From Allocoprobacillus halotolerans (GTDB lineage: Bacteria > Bacillota_I > Bacilli_A > Erysipelotrichales > Coprobacillaceae), in assembly GCF_024399475.1 (NCBI RefSeq), contig NZ_CP101620.1, positions 2,151,608 to 2,215,607 of the forward strand: a stretch of DNA of 64,000 nucleotides, given 5' to 3'. This document shows, one piece after another, positions 9,379 through 18,129 of the stretch. The position numbers were made by a program, and so were the translations under genes. How positions within the stretch are numbered: the first letter of the stretch is position 1; the number at the start of each line of letters is the position of its first letter. The notes below the pieces were generated by a model, which searched no databases, was not told the DNA's origin, and saw only the letters and a program-made list of their open reading frames with translations.

Positions 9379-9563
9379 TGTCGATTTGGGCAATTATATG
9401 GCTAGTTATTTTAATAGCCATCTTTATTGGAACTTATTTATTAAATAAGCATACCCCTAAACCTGAGGGATGTGAAGATATGAGTGAATGTACAGGCTGC
9501 AATAATATTGCATGTTCTCATCATAATGCTCATCATAAGGAGGAAGTAAAAGATGCAAATTAG
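9378..9563 (+). CDS. Cys-rich single-pass membrane protein in the rnf operon, NqrM-like architecture
   Basis: 61 residues starting at the ATG that shares an A with the rnfA stop. An N-terminal membrane helix (residues 4-22) is followed by a short tail with four cysteines, C32, C38, C41 and C46 (GCEDMSECTGCNNIACSHH), and four His (48, 49, 52, 53). The size, topology and Cys cluster resemble NqrM (DUF539), which is needed to mature the iron centre of the related Na+-NQR complex. Position between the NqrE homologue rnfA and rnfB fits such a role. Homology to NqrM is not proven: the Cys spacing differs (x5, x2, x4 here). It could also be an Rnf-specific accessory or iron-binding protein. Confidence 0.65.
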   Translation: MSIWAIIWLVILIAIFIGTYLLNKHTPKPEGCEDMSECTGCNNIACSHHNAHHKEEVKDAN

Positions 9564-9863
9564 TGCTATATTCGCATTGCTTGTCATTGGTGCTGTACTT
9601 GGATGTGTTTTAGGTATTGCTAATCAATACTTGCGTGTAGAAGAAGATAATCGCATTGGTGATGTGACAGAAATGTTACCAGGTGCCAATTGTGGTGGAT
9701 GTGGTTATCCAGGTTGTGCAGGTTTTGCTGGTGCTTTGGTTGAAGGAAACGCTCCAAAAGTCTCTGCGTGCGTTGTCAGCAATCAGGAAACAAGAGAAAA
9801 ATTGCACAATATTTAAATGAAACACCTGGTCCAGATGGACAAACTGTAAAGGTTTCAATTTAA
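9553..9863 (+). CDS. rnfB: Short Rnf subunit B (one Fe-S cluster domain; frameshifted in this assembly)
   Basis: 103 residues after restoring one A in the A5 run at about 9797-9801; unrepaired it stops at 9816. An N-terminal membrane anchor (about 3-22) and one [4Fe-4S] domain with C47, C50, C55 and C73 (NCGGCGYPGC then SACVV) match the start of RnfB. The protein ends right after this with GPDGQTVKVSI, and a terminator follows at once. The ferredoxin-like [4Fe-4S] repeats of usual RnfB (about 190-330 residues) are therefore absent. Start overlaps the small Cys-rich gene by 11 nt, with AGGAGG upstream. Confidence 0.85.
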
Positions 9864-9870
9864 TAAGTAG

Positions 9871-9902
9871 AAGGAATTGGCTTATAGTCAGTTCCTTTTT
9901 TG
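9871..9902 (+). terminator. Rho-independent terminator of the rnf operon
   Basis: AAGGAATTG / CAGTTCCTT stem (9871-9879, 9889-9897, one G-U pair) followed by T6. Confidence 0.85.
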
Positions 9903-9929
9903 ATAAAAATATTTTCTTTTTATTATCTC

Positions 9930-9976
9930 TTTACATTAAAAAAAATGTGTATTATAATACTGTTCGTAACCGAACA
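9930..9976 (+). promoter_or_regulatory. Promoter with palindromic operator for the MarR-ABC operon
   Basis: TTTACA (9930-9935), exactly 17 nt, TATAAT (9953-9958). Three bases later lies the perfect palindrome TGTTCG-TAAC-CGAACA (9961-9976), which covers the expected transcription start. This layout is typical for autorepression by the MarR protein encoded next. The operator identity is inferred. Confidence 0.75.
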
Positions 9977-9992
9977 ATAAGGAGGTGGTCAT

Positions 9993-10457
9993 GTGTTTAG
10001 AGATCCTTTGGGATATCGTTTGAAAACATTAAGTAATCTGATGAAGAAAAATATGGATAAACATTTTGGTCCTCAACATGACCGTGCGACCATGATGCAA
10101 ACATGGATTATTGGATTTGTTCAATTAAGAGATAGCGAAGGCAAAGACACATTTCAAAAAGATATTGAAGAAGAATTTTCTATTAATCGTTCAACAACTT
10201 CTGAAATGTTAACTTTGATGAGTAAAAGAAAACTAATTGAACGTGTTCCAGTTGATTATGATGGACGTTTAAAGAAGATTGTTCTGACACAAAAGAGTTT
10301 AGAAATTCATGAATGGATTAATCAGACAATGAAACAGGTTCATGAAAAATTGACTGAAGGTTTATCATCTGAGGAAATTGAAACTTTTATTCGTATTTCT
10401 GATAAGATGATTCACAATTTATCCAAAGATGATGTGAATCAAGAGGATAAAAATTGA
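9993..10457 (+). CDS. MarR family transcriptional regulator
   Basis: 154 residues with the MarR winged-helix core: recognition helix region INRSTTSEMLTLMSKRKLIE and wing PVDYDGRLKKIVLT. The start is GTG 9993 with AGGAGGTGG ideally placed. The ATG two bases earlier (9991) is out of frame and stops after ten codons. It probably represses its own operon through the palindrome at 9961-9976 and responds to a ligand exported by the two ABC half-transporters downstream. The ligand is unknown. Confidence 0.9.
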   Translation: MFRDPLGYRLKTLSNLMKKNMDKHFGPQHDRATMMQTWIIGFVQLRDSEGKDTFQKDIEEEFSINRSTTSEMLTLMSKRKLIERVPVDYDGRLKKIVLTQKSLEIHEWINQTMKQVHEKLTEGLSSEEIETFIRISDKMIHNLSKDDVNQEDKN

Positions 10458-10492
10458 CTTGGTTACAAAATGTTTAGAAAAGGAGTGGTTAA

Positions 10493-12225
10493 ATGGTTAT
10501 TAAAACATTGATGAAACAAATTAAACAATATAAAAAGGATTCTTTTTTAACAATCTTTTTTGCTATTGTGGAAGTTATTTTAGAAATTTTGATTCCTTTA
10601 ATGATGGCAAGAATTATTGATTTAGGAATTGAAGCGGAAATATCAATGCTGTGTATAAATACGGTTTGATCATGTTTGTGATTGCAATAGGAACATTATC
10701 AACAGGTTTCTTAGCTGGAAAATATGCTGCGAAAGCTTCAACAGGGTTTGCAGCTAATATAAGAGATGGAATGTATACGAATATTCAATCTTTTTCATTC
10801 TCTAATATTGATAAGTACAGTACAGCGGGGCTTGTGACACGTTTAACAACGGATATTACAAACGTTCAAATGGCTTATCAAATGATCATTCGTATGTGTA
10901 TTCGTGCACCAATGAACTTAATCTGTGCTTTAACAATGGCTTTTATGATTAACCATGAATTAAGTTTAATCTTTGTAGGAGCTATGGGATTCTTGATTAT
11001 TGTTTTAGGTTTTATTATGATTACAGCAACACGTTATTTTAATCAAGTTTTCCCTAAATATGATGATTTAAACGAAAGTGTTCAAGAAAATGTTGTCGCT
11101 ATTCGTGTTGTCAAATCTTTTGTCAGAGAAAAATATGAAGATGAAAAATTTAAAAAAGCAGCGCAAAATATTTATCGTTTATTTGTAAAAGCAGAATCTA
11201 TTCTGGCTTTAAATAACCCTGCTATGATGAGTGCGGTTTATGGATGTATTTTACTTTTATCATGGCTTGGAGCAAAAACAGTTGTTGGTGGAACACTTAC
11301 AACTGGAGAATTAACAACACTATTTAGTTATATTATGAATATTTTGATGGCTTTAATGATGTTGTCTATGGCTTTTGTTATGATTACAATGTCATTTGCA
11401 TCAGCAAGACGTATTGCTGAAGTATTGAATGAAAAATCAGATTTAGTTTCTCCTGAAAATGCTTTAAAAACAGTCAAAAGTGGTTCTGTTACATTTGATC
11501 ATGTGACTTTTTCATATAAACATGGAACAGGTGAACCCGTTTTAAGAGATATTGATATTCATATTCACTCTGGTGAAACAATTGGTATTATAGGTGGAAC
11601 TGGAAGTGCTAAAAGTACGCTTGTTAGCTTGATTAGTCGTCTTTATGACGTTGATCGAGGAAGTGTTATTGTTGGTGGAGAAGATGTTAGAAATTACGAT
11701 TTGGAAGTTTTAAGAAATGAAGTTGCAGTGGTTTTACAAAACAATGTTTTATTCAGTGGAACAATCTTACAGAATTTAAAATGGGGTAATGAAAATGCGA
11801 CTTTAGAAGAATGTCAGGAAGCTTGTCGTTTGGCATGTGCTGATGACTTTATTCAAGATTTCCCTGATAAATATAATACTTATATTGAACAAGGTGGTAC
11901 GAATGTATCTGGTGGCCAAAAGCAACGTTTATGTATTGCAAGAGCCTTGTTAAAGAAACCAAAGATCTTAATCTTAGATGACTCAACAAGTGCTGTTGAT
12001 ACTGCAACGGATGCAAGTATTCAAAAATCATTTGATGAACGTATCCCTGATACAACGAAGATTATTATTTCGCAACGTGTTTCAAGTGTACAAAATGCTG
12101 ATCGTATTATTGTTTTAAATGATGGTATCATTGATGATTTTGATTCACATGAAAACTTATTAAAAACAAGCGAAATTTATCGTACAATCTATGAAACACA
12201 AACAAAAGGGAAGGAGGAAGCATAA
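10493..12225 (+). CDS. ABC exporter half-transporter, degenerate ATP site (frameshifted in this assembly)
   Basis: 577 residues after restoring one G at about 10636 (GCGG to GCGGG); the first 47 codons are in another frame. Order: six-helix exporter membrane domain (1-320), then NBD with Walker A GGTGSAKST, signature VSGGQKQR, Walker B ILILDDSTSAVD and switch ISQRVSSV. The catalytic Glu after Walker B is Asp, the switch His is Gln, and the last Gly of Walker A is Ala. These are marks of the degenerate half of heterodimeric exporters. Its stop overlaps the start of the partner gene (TAATG). Likely a MarR-controlled multidrug or peptide exporter. Confidence 0.88.
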
Positions 12226-14081
12226 TGAAAAAACAAAGTATCATGTTTCGTCTTTTAAAAGAAATATTTAAGCGTTATGGTGTGGCCATTGTGATTGTTT
12301 TGGTATGTATTATTGGACAATCTATCTGTACTGTGCAAGGAACAATGTTTATGCAAAGATTGATTGATGATTATATCATGCCATTAATTGGACAACCATC
12401 ACCTGATTTCTCTGGATTATTTTCAGCTCTTAGTGTTATGGCTTGTTTCTTTGTTGCTGGAATTATCTTTGCTTATACTTATAACCGTATCATGGTAACT
12501 GTGACACAAGGGTTCTTACGTGATTTACGTGTAGATATGTTTGAACATATGGAATCATTACCAATTCGTTATTTTGATAGAACGACACATGGTGATATTA
12601 TGTCAGTCTATACAAATGATATTGATACATTAAGACAATTGATTAGTCAGTCTATTCCGCAATTAACATCAAGTGCTATTACAATTGTGACAGTCTTTAT
12701 TTCAATGTTAACACTAAATGTGACATTAACAGCTCTTAGTGTTGTGATGGTTTGTGTGATTCTTTTCATTTCTCGTTCAATTGGTAGTCGCTCAGCCAAA
12801 TACTTTGTTAGACAACAGGAAACATTAGGAAAAGTCAATGGTTATATTGAAGAAATGATTTCAGGACAAAAAGTAGTTAAAGTCTTTAACCATGAAGAAA
12901 AAGCTATAGAAGGCTTTAGAAAAATTAATGAAGAATTAAGAGAAAGCTCATATCAGGCTAATAAATTTGCCAATGTGTTAATGCCTGTCACGATTCAGAC
13001 AGGAAATATGTCTTATATTCTTTGCGCTGTTATTGGTGCAATTTTAGCCCTTAGTGGTTTTGATTCATCATTGACGATTGGAACACTTGTAGCATTTATG
13101 ACTTTAAATAAAAGTTTTAACCAACCGATTGGACAAGTTTCTATGCAAATTAACTCTATTGCGATGGCACAAGCCGGAGCGAAACGTATCTTTGATTTAT
13201 TAGATCAGGAAAGTGAGGTTGATGAAGGTTTTGTCACTTTATGTCGTGTGGAATTTGTTGATGGTCAAATGGTAGAAACAGATAAACGTACTGGACATTG
13301 GGCATGGCGTCATCCTCGACCAAATGGAGAAATTGAACTTGTGGAAATGAAGGGTGATTTAAAATTAGAAAATGTGGATTTCGGTTATTTTGATGATCAT
13401 ATGGTTTTACATGATATCAGTGTATTTGCAAATCCTGGTGAAAAGATTGCCTTTGTTGGAGCAACCGGAGCTGGTAAAACAACAATTACAAACCTTATTA
13501 ATCGTTTCTATGATATTCAAAGTGGAACAATTACTTATGATGGTATAGATATTAAATTAATTAAGAAAGATGATTTGCGTCGTTCTTTAGGTGTTGTTTT
13601 ACAAGATACACATCTATTTACAGGGACAGTTATGGATAACATTCGTTATGGACGTTTGGATGCAACGGATGAAGAATGCATTGAAGCTGCTAAATTAGCG
13701 AATGCTGATGCTTTCATTAAACACTTACCAAATGGTTATGAAACAATGTTGACAGGGGATGGAGCAAATCTTTCTCAAGGTCAACGTCAGTTAATTGCGA
13801 TTGCGCGTGCTGCTGTTGCCAATCCTCCAGCATTAATCTTGGATGAAGCAACTTCATCTATTGATACAAGAACTGAAACACTTGTACAAAAAGGTATGGA
13901 TGGATTAATGGAAGGTAGAACAACACTTGTTATTGCACATAGATTATCTACAATTAAAAACAGTGATTGTATTATGGTTCTTGAACATGGTCATATTATT
14001 GAAAGAGGAAATCATGAAACATTAATGCAACAAAAAGGAAAATACTATCAGTTATATACTGGTGCTATTGAAATGGATTAA
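12225..14081 (+). CDS. ABC exporter half-transporter, canonical ATP site
   Basis: 618 residues. The six-helix membrane domain is followed by a complete NBD: Walker A GATGAGKTT, signature LSQGQRQ, Walker B ALILDEATSSID and switch IAHRLSTI. The stretch between the membrane domain and NBD (about 340-385) is longer than usual and contains GHWAWRHPRPNGE. It pairs with the preceding degenerate half to form a heterodimer. A strong terminator follows. Substrate unknown. Confidence 0.9.
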   Translation: MKKQSIMFRLLKEIFKRYGVAIVIVLVCIIGQSICTVQGTMFMQRLIDDYIMPLIGQPSPDFSGLFSALSVMACFFVAGIIFAYTYNRIMVTVTQGFLRDLRVDMFEHMESLPIRYFDRTTHGDIMSVYTNDIDTLRQLISQSIPQLTSSAITIVTVFISMLTLNVTLTALSVVMVCVILFISRSIGSRSAKYFVRQQETLGKVNGYIEEMISGQKVVKVFNHEEKAIEGFRKINEELRESSYQANKFANVLMPVTIQTGNMSYILCAVIGAILALSGFDSSLTIGTLVAFMTLNKSFNQPIGQVSMQINSIAMAQAGAKRIFDLLDQESEVDEGFVTLCRVEFVDGQMVETDKRTGHWAWRHPRPNGEIELVEMKGDLKLENVDFGYFDDHMVLHDISVFANPGEKIAFVGATGAGKTTITNLINRFYDIQSGTITYDGIDIKLIKKDDLRRSLGVVLQDTHLFTGTVMDNIRYGRLDATDEECIEAAKLANADAFIKHLPNGYETMLTGDGANLSQGQRQLIAIARAAVANPPALILDEATSSIDTRTETLVQKGMDGLMEGRTTLVIAHRLSTIKNSDCIMVLEHGHIIERGNHETLMQQKGKYYQLYTGAIEMD

Positions 14082-14098
14082 GGTCAAAAGATCTTTCA

Positions 14099-14150
14099 GG
14101 TTGTTGACAAAGTTGGTTTTTCAAACTGACTTTGTTATACAACCTTTTAT
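14099..14150 (+). terminator. Terminator of the MarR-ABC operon
   Basis: Long imperfect stem GGTTGTTGACAAAGT / ACTTTGTTATACAACC (14099-14113, 14129-14144) followed by TTTTATATTT. Confidence 0.75.
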
Positions 14151-14164
14151 ATTTCTTACAAAAT

Positions 14165-14206
14165 TAAAAAAGAGTGATTTTAGGGATTTAATATCTAAAA
14201 TCACTC
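14165..14206 (-). terminator. Terminator of the XRE/DUF4825 gene
   Basis: Perfect 12-bp stem GAGTGATTTTAG / CTAAAATCACTC (14172-14183, 14195-14206), with a T-run on the minus strand (A-run 14166-14171). Confidence 0.9.
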
Positions 14207-14240
14207 ATATTTTTAAATTTTCAAAATAAGTCGTTTTTCT

Positions 14241-15412
14241 TTATGTCTTATTTTTCTCAAACAAAGAAAACATTTCTACAATAAAGTCGTTATCATACAT
14301 TTTTTGTTCAACATAATGATAAAAATTATCTTGATTCACAATATCATTGGTTTTGATTATTTCATAATCAGGATAATTTTCTTCTATGACTTGTCTTGTT
14401 ATTTTATAATGACTGCCACTAAATTGGAAATCAATATATTCAAGATTATCAATAAGTGTAAACATCGACACAGCATTATAGACAAGTGATTTTTCAATGT
14501 AAAGATTTTGATTGTCATACCAATCTGTAAAATGATAGCTGATGATAATTCCATAATTTTGAGAATCAATTTCAAAGACATATCCATGTTCAGAAAGTGG
14601 TAAATGATCAATCAATGCTCCTGCATTACTGTTGTTTCCAATATAATGATTTTGATAATTGATGATATTGTCTATACCACTTTTTTCTCTATTAAATGGA
14701 CTAATAGGAACGGTATCAATGGTATATTGTTTTTTTGTATCAATCACAAAATATTCATTAGGTGTATCTGCATTGATTTGATAGACATGATAAAATGGAT
14801 TTTTATAGACGATGATTTTTGCGTTGTCCATAAATGTTGTTTCTGTAAAACATCTATAAATAGGTGGTCTTTTTGATGTTGATACACCCATAAAATCTAT
14901 GATAAAAAAGTTGATAATGTAGCGAAAAATAAACAAATACAAATAAGTAATCTTCTTTTTAAAGATGATATTTTTAATTCTCTAAAGATACCAATGATAA
15001 CGAATACCAGACCAATAATAGAATAAACAGCACCCCAGTTACTTTCCGGTTGACTGATTCTAAGTGCTAAAAAGCATAAATAAAGTCCTATCGCTATCAT
15101 AAAAATAGAAATTTTTTTATGTTCATTTTGAATCTTTTTGGTACTATAATCTAGCGTATTGATAATGTTTTTTTCAGAATATTCAATAACTTTTTCTTGC
15201 TCAACAAACTCTCCAGCGAGCAGTTCATTAAGTGTAATATCTAATTCCTTGCTTAATGGTTCTAACATGGAAAGGTCGGGCATGTAATTTCCATTCTCCC
15301 AACGTGAGATGGTTTTATTGCTGACACCTAATTTAGCTCCTAGCTGTTCTTGCGTTAATCCCTTTTTCTTACGATTCAAAGCAATAAACGCACCAATTTT
15401 TTTGCTATTCAT
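14241..15412 (-). CDS. Transmembrane XRE-type regulator with extracytoplasmic DUF4825 domain (frameshifted in this assembly)
   Basis: 390 residues after restoring one base in the A6 run at 14904-14909 (T6 on the coding strand). Without repair it appears as an HTH protein ending at 14897 and a separate protein starting near 14942. Order: N-terminal XRE helix-turn-helix (about 5-60, LTQEQLGAKLGVSNKTISRW), then three hydrophobic segments (about 98-172). The last of these runs directly across the frameshift. A C-terminal domain matches DUF4825 (INYQNHYIGNNSNAGALI, about 225-330). Start 15412 has AAAGGA 9 nt upstream; ATG 15421 is an alternative. It looks like a one-component membrane sensor-regulator. 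Targets and signal are unknown. Confidence 0.78.
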
Positions 15413-15513
15413 ATTTATCATTCCTTTCACTCTTATATTAACGATTTTATATTTAAATGAACACCCCACAAATAGCAAATGTTAGTTTTTTTATGATATA
15501 AACAGATTTTTTA

Positions 15514-15550
15514 TAAAAAAATAGTGAACATGATGTACCATGCTCACTAT
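15514..15550 (-). terminator. Terminator of the tRNA-Leu gene
   Basis: 12-bp stem ATAGTGAACATG / CATGCTCACTAT (15521-15532, 15539-15550, one G-U) with a T7 run on the minus strand (15514-15520). Confidence 0.85.
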
Positions 15551-15566
15551 TTCATTGACTTTCAAA

Positions 15567-15651
15567 TGGTGCCTGAGGTCGGACTCGAACCGACATGACA
15601 GAGGTCGCAGCATTTTGAGTGCTGTGCGTATACCAGTTTCGCCACTCAGGC
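15567..15651 (-). tRNA. tRNA-Leu (CAA)
   Basis: The minus strand reads GCCTGAG...CTCAGGC acceptor stem, discriminator A, encoded CCA. The T-arm has GTTCGAGTC, there is a long variable arm, and the anticodon loop CTCAAAA gives anticodon CAA (UUG codons). The D-arm shows GGTATACGC. Confidence 0.95.
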
Positions 15652-15693
15652 AAATCAAATTGCTTATTTATTATATTATATATTTTTTAAAAA

Positions 15694-16265
15694 TCAATAA
15701 AAATCGCAATTTATTTCATGATCATAAAAATCGCAATTTATTTCATGATCATTGTAAATACCGATAGCTTGTAAATAACTATATATAATTGTTGGTCCTA
15801 CAAAACGGAAACCATGCTTCTTTAAATCTTTAGATATTTGGGTAGATAATTCATCAAAAGCGGGAATATCTTGAGATGATTGATAGTGATGTAAAACAGG
15901 TTTATGATGGACATAAGACCATATAAAATAATCAAAACTCCCATATTGTTTTTGAATATCAAGAAAAGCTTTGGCATTTGTAATAATGGCTTGCATCTTT
16001 AAATGATTTTTAATCAATCCTTCTGTATGCATAAGTTCATTGTATTTATTTTGATCATATAAAGCAATCAGATGATAATCAAAATGGTCTAATGCCTGTT
16101 CATAAAGGGGTTCTTTTTTAAAATAATATCCCAACTCAGTCCTGCCTGTAATCCTTCAAGTATTAGCATTTTATATAATTGTCTTTCATCATGTTCAGGT
16201 TTACCCCAGACATGATCATGATATTCTCTTAATCGTTCATTATAAGCCCATTGACATCTTTTCAT
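15694..16265 (-). CDS. tag: DNA-3-methyladenine glycosylase I (frameshifted in this assembly)
   Basis: 190 residues after restoring one base in the run at 16114-16119 (A6 on the coding strand). Start 16265 gives MKRCQWAYNERLREYHDHVWG, the typical Tag start, with zinc ligands Cys4 and His16. Tag removes 3-methyladenine from DNA. The body shows ILEGLQAGLSW and KHGFRFVGPT. The C-terminal zinc snap NDHEINC (His-x3-Cys) is present twice because of a 27-bp tandem duplication that adds nine residues, DHEINCDFY. GGTGAG lies just upstream of the ATG. Confidence 0.9.
15697..15750 (-). repeat. Perfect 27-bp tandem duplication in the 3' end of tag
   Basis: Two identical 27-bp units, 15697-15723 and 15724-15750, in frame, each encoding DHEINCDFY with the His-x3-Cys zinc ligands. 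Confidence 0.97.
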
Positions 16266-16302
16266 AATCTCACCATTTTCTATTTTAACATATGATTTCT
16301 GG

Positions 16303-16331
16303 TTTACACAAACATTTTTCACTTGTATAAT
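16303..16331 (+). promoter_or_regulatory. Sigma-A promoter of the RsmF-like gene
   Basis: TTTACA (16303-16308), 17 nt, TATAAT (16326-16331). It lies so close to ATG 16336 that transcription should begin near it, which favours the downstream ATG at 16348. Confidence 0.75.
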
Positions 16332-16347
16332 AAAAATGGTGAAAAAA

Positions 16348-17670
16348 ATGAATGAAATATTTGAAAAAGAAATGCAAACAATTTTAAAAGATGAATATCA
16401 GGATTTTATGAAAGCTTTACAGCTTCCACCTGTCAAAGCCTTTTATCTTAATCCATTGAAGAAAAATGGTTTGAATTATTTCAATCAACAATATATTCAA
16501 CCCCATCCTGTTGTAGATGGAGGCTATTATTTTGATTATGAAAAATATCCATTAGGGAAATCTCCGTTCTTTTCTTGTGGACTTTACTATATTCAAGAAC
16601 CAAGTGCAATGTTAGTCGCTGATTTCTTGGATGTGCAAGCAGATGATTATGTTTTAGATATGTGCGGGGCACCTGGAGGAAAAAGTTGTGCTATAGCCAG
16701 TCGTTTATCTAATCAAGGCTTAATGATTACTAATGATATCAATACTTTACGTGCGAAAATTTTATCTGAAAATATTGAAAGATTTGGGTTAAAAAATACC
16801 ATTGTGACAAATAGTGATCCTGTTCAATTCACGAAAATATTACCTGAATTTTTTGATAAAATTATTTTAGATGCACCATGTAGTGGGGAAGGGATGTTTC
16901 GTAAAGATGATCAAGCAATTGAAACATGGTCGCCACAAAAAGTACAAGAGTGTGCTTATATCCAAAGACAACTACTTGATTATGCAATGGGGTTATTAAA
17001 ACCTGGTGGAACATTAATTTATTCAACATGTACATATAATACTGTTGAAAATGAAAATCAGATTCATTATCTTTTAAGCCATTATGATTGTCATTTAAAG
17101 CCACTACCAAGAAGTCACGGGATGGCAAATGGAATCGGTTTAGATGGTGTAATTCGCTTATATCCACATCGTTATCATGGGGAAGGGCATTTTATTGCTT
17201 GTATTCAAAAAAATGGTCAACCTGAAAAAAGAAAATATAAACCTATGAAATCCCGTATTTCAAAACAGAATCAAAAACTTGTAGATGATTTTTATAAACA
17301 ATATTTGAATATTCCAACACCTCATTATTTATATGATAATCAAAATCATATATATGCCCTGCTACCTCAGTTTCCTGAACTTCAAGGTATTCGTGTGTTA
17401 AGAAATGGATTATATTTAGGAGAATGTAAAAAGAATCGCTTTGAGCCAAGTTTAGCATTAGCTTTAACACTTACAATACCTGATGTGAAACAATATTATC
17501 GTTATCATGAAAAAGATAGTGAAGTCAAAAAGTATTTACATGGTGAAGCCATTCCAGGAGGTCATCAAAAAGGATATGGTGTTATTTTTGTAGAAGATTA
17601 TCCTTTGTCTTTTTATAAAGAGAGTCAAGGTTTGGCTAAGAATTTATATCCAAAGGGGTTAAGAAGATGA
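16348..17670 (+). CDS. RsmB/RsmF-type rRNA (cytosine-C5) methyltransferase
   Basis: 440 residues from this start. The NOL1/NOP2/Sun class shows SAM motif LDMCGAPGGKSCAI, motif IV LDAPCSGEGMF with the release Cys, and motif VI YSTCTYN with the nucleophile Cys. A C-terminal PUA-like RNA-binding part completes it (about 300-440). It methylates C5 of a cytosine in 16S rRNA or tRNA; the exact position is not readable from sequence. Start 16348 is preferred over 16336 because the promoter -10 box ends five bases before 16336 and GGTGA precedes 16348. It overlaps the next gene by 4 nt. Confidence 0.88.
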   Translation: MNEIFEKEMQTILKDEYQDFMKALQLPPVKAFYLNPLKKNGLNYFNQQYIQPHPVVDGGYYFDYEKYPLGKSPFFSCGLYYIQEPSAMLVADFLDVQADDYVLDMCGAPGGKSCAIASRLSNQGLMITNDINTLRAKILSENIERFGLKNTIVTNSDPVQFTKILPEFFDKIILDAPCSGEGMFRKDDQAIETWSPQKVQECAYIQRQLLDYAMGLLKPGGTLIYSTCTYNTVENENQIHYLLSHYDCHLKPLPRSHGMANGIGLDGVIRLYPHRYHGEGHFIACIQKNGQPEKRKYKPMKSRISKQNQKLVDDFYKQYLNIPTPHYLYDNQNHIYALLPQFPELQGIRVLRNGLYLGECKKNRFEPSLALALTLTIPDVKQYYRYHEKDSEVKKYLHGEAIPGGHQKGYGVIFVEDYPLSFYKESQGLAKNLYPKGLRR

Positions 17671-18119
17671 ATCGTTATGAAAATTTAAAAGATTATTTCT
17701 TTATGCAAATAGATGAAAAATGTCATGGTATGTATAAACAAAGAGCCTTGTTGCATAGTATTCAAGTCAGTACGTTATGTCAAAAACTAGCTTTAGAAAA
17801 ACATCTTAATGTTGAATTGGCTGGGATCATGGGATTATTTCATGATTATATTCAATTTACACAACATTCTTCTTTTCAACATGGCGTTCGTTGTAAAGAA
17901 TGGATTGAAAATATTTTAGATGATTTTTCTCAGGAAGAAAAACAAATTATCCAACAAGCTATTGGACATCATAGTGAAAAAGACAAACTCCATGATTTAT
18001 ATAGCGAAATATTAAAAGATGCTGATGTTTTGGCACAGTATTTTGCTGAAATGGATATGGTGTTATCAGATACAAATCAAAAAAGAATAAAAAAATATCT
18101 CCCAGATGATTCAATCTAG
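17667..18119 (+). CDS. HD-domain protein (predicted phosphohydrolase)
   Basis: 150 residues with the metal-binding HD pattern: H of LLHSIQVS, HD in GLFHDY, a downstream GHHSEKD and D in LKDADVLAQY. Such proteins hydrolyse nucleotides or related phosphates. The ATGA overlap with the methyltransferase gene implies cotranscription. Substrate unknown. A weak hairpin (ATCTCC 18097-18102 / GGAGAT 18119-18124, then TTTTCTTT) overlaps the stop codon and may terminate the operon. Confidence 0.82.
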   Translation: MNRYENLKDYFFMQIDEKCHGMYKQRALLHSIQVSTLCQKLALEKHLNVELAGIMGLFHDYIQFTQHSSFQHGVRCKEWIENILDDFSQEEKQIIQQAIGHHSEKDKLHDLYSEILKDADVLAQYFAEMDMVLSDTNQKRIKKYLPDDSI

Positions 18120-18129
18120 GAGATTTTCT

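Noticed and set aside
9553-9816. RnfB as a natural 87-residue protein
   Set aside because: The frame ends at an A5 run, and adding one A gives a longer coherent end (IAQYLNETPGPDGQ) that stops just before the terminator.
9991-10023. ATG start for the MarR gene at 9991
   Set aside because: It is out of frame with the MarR protein and stops after ten codons; the GTG at 9993 has ideal ribosome-site spacing.
15540-15767. Plus-strand ORF of 75 codons
   Set aside because: It runs across the antisense of tRNA-Leu(CAA) and the tag tail repeat; no ribosome site and no protein-like composition.
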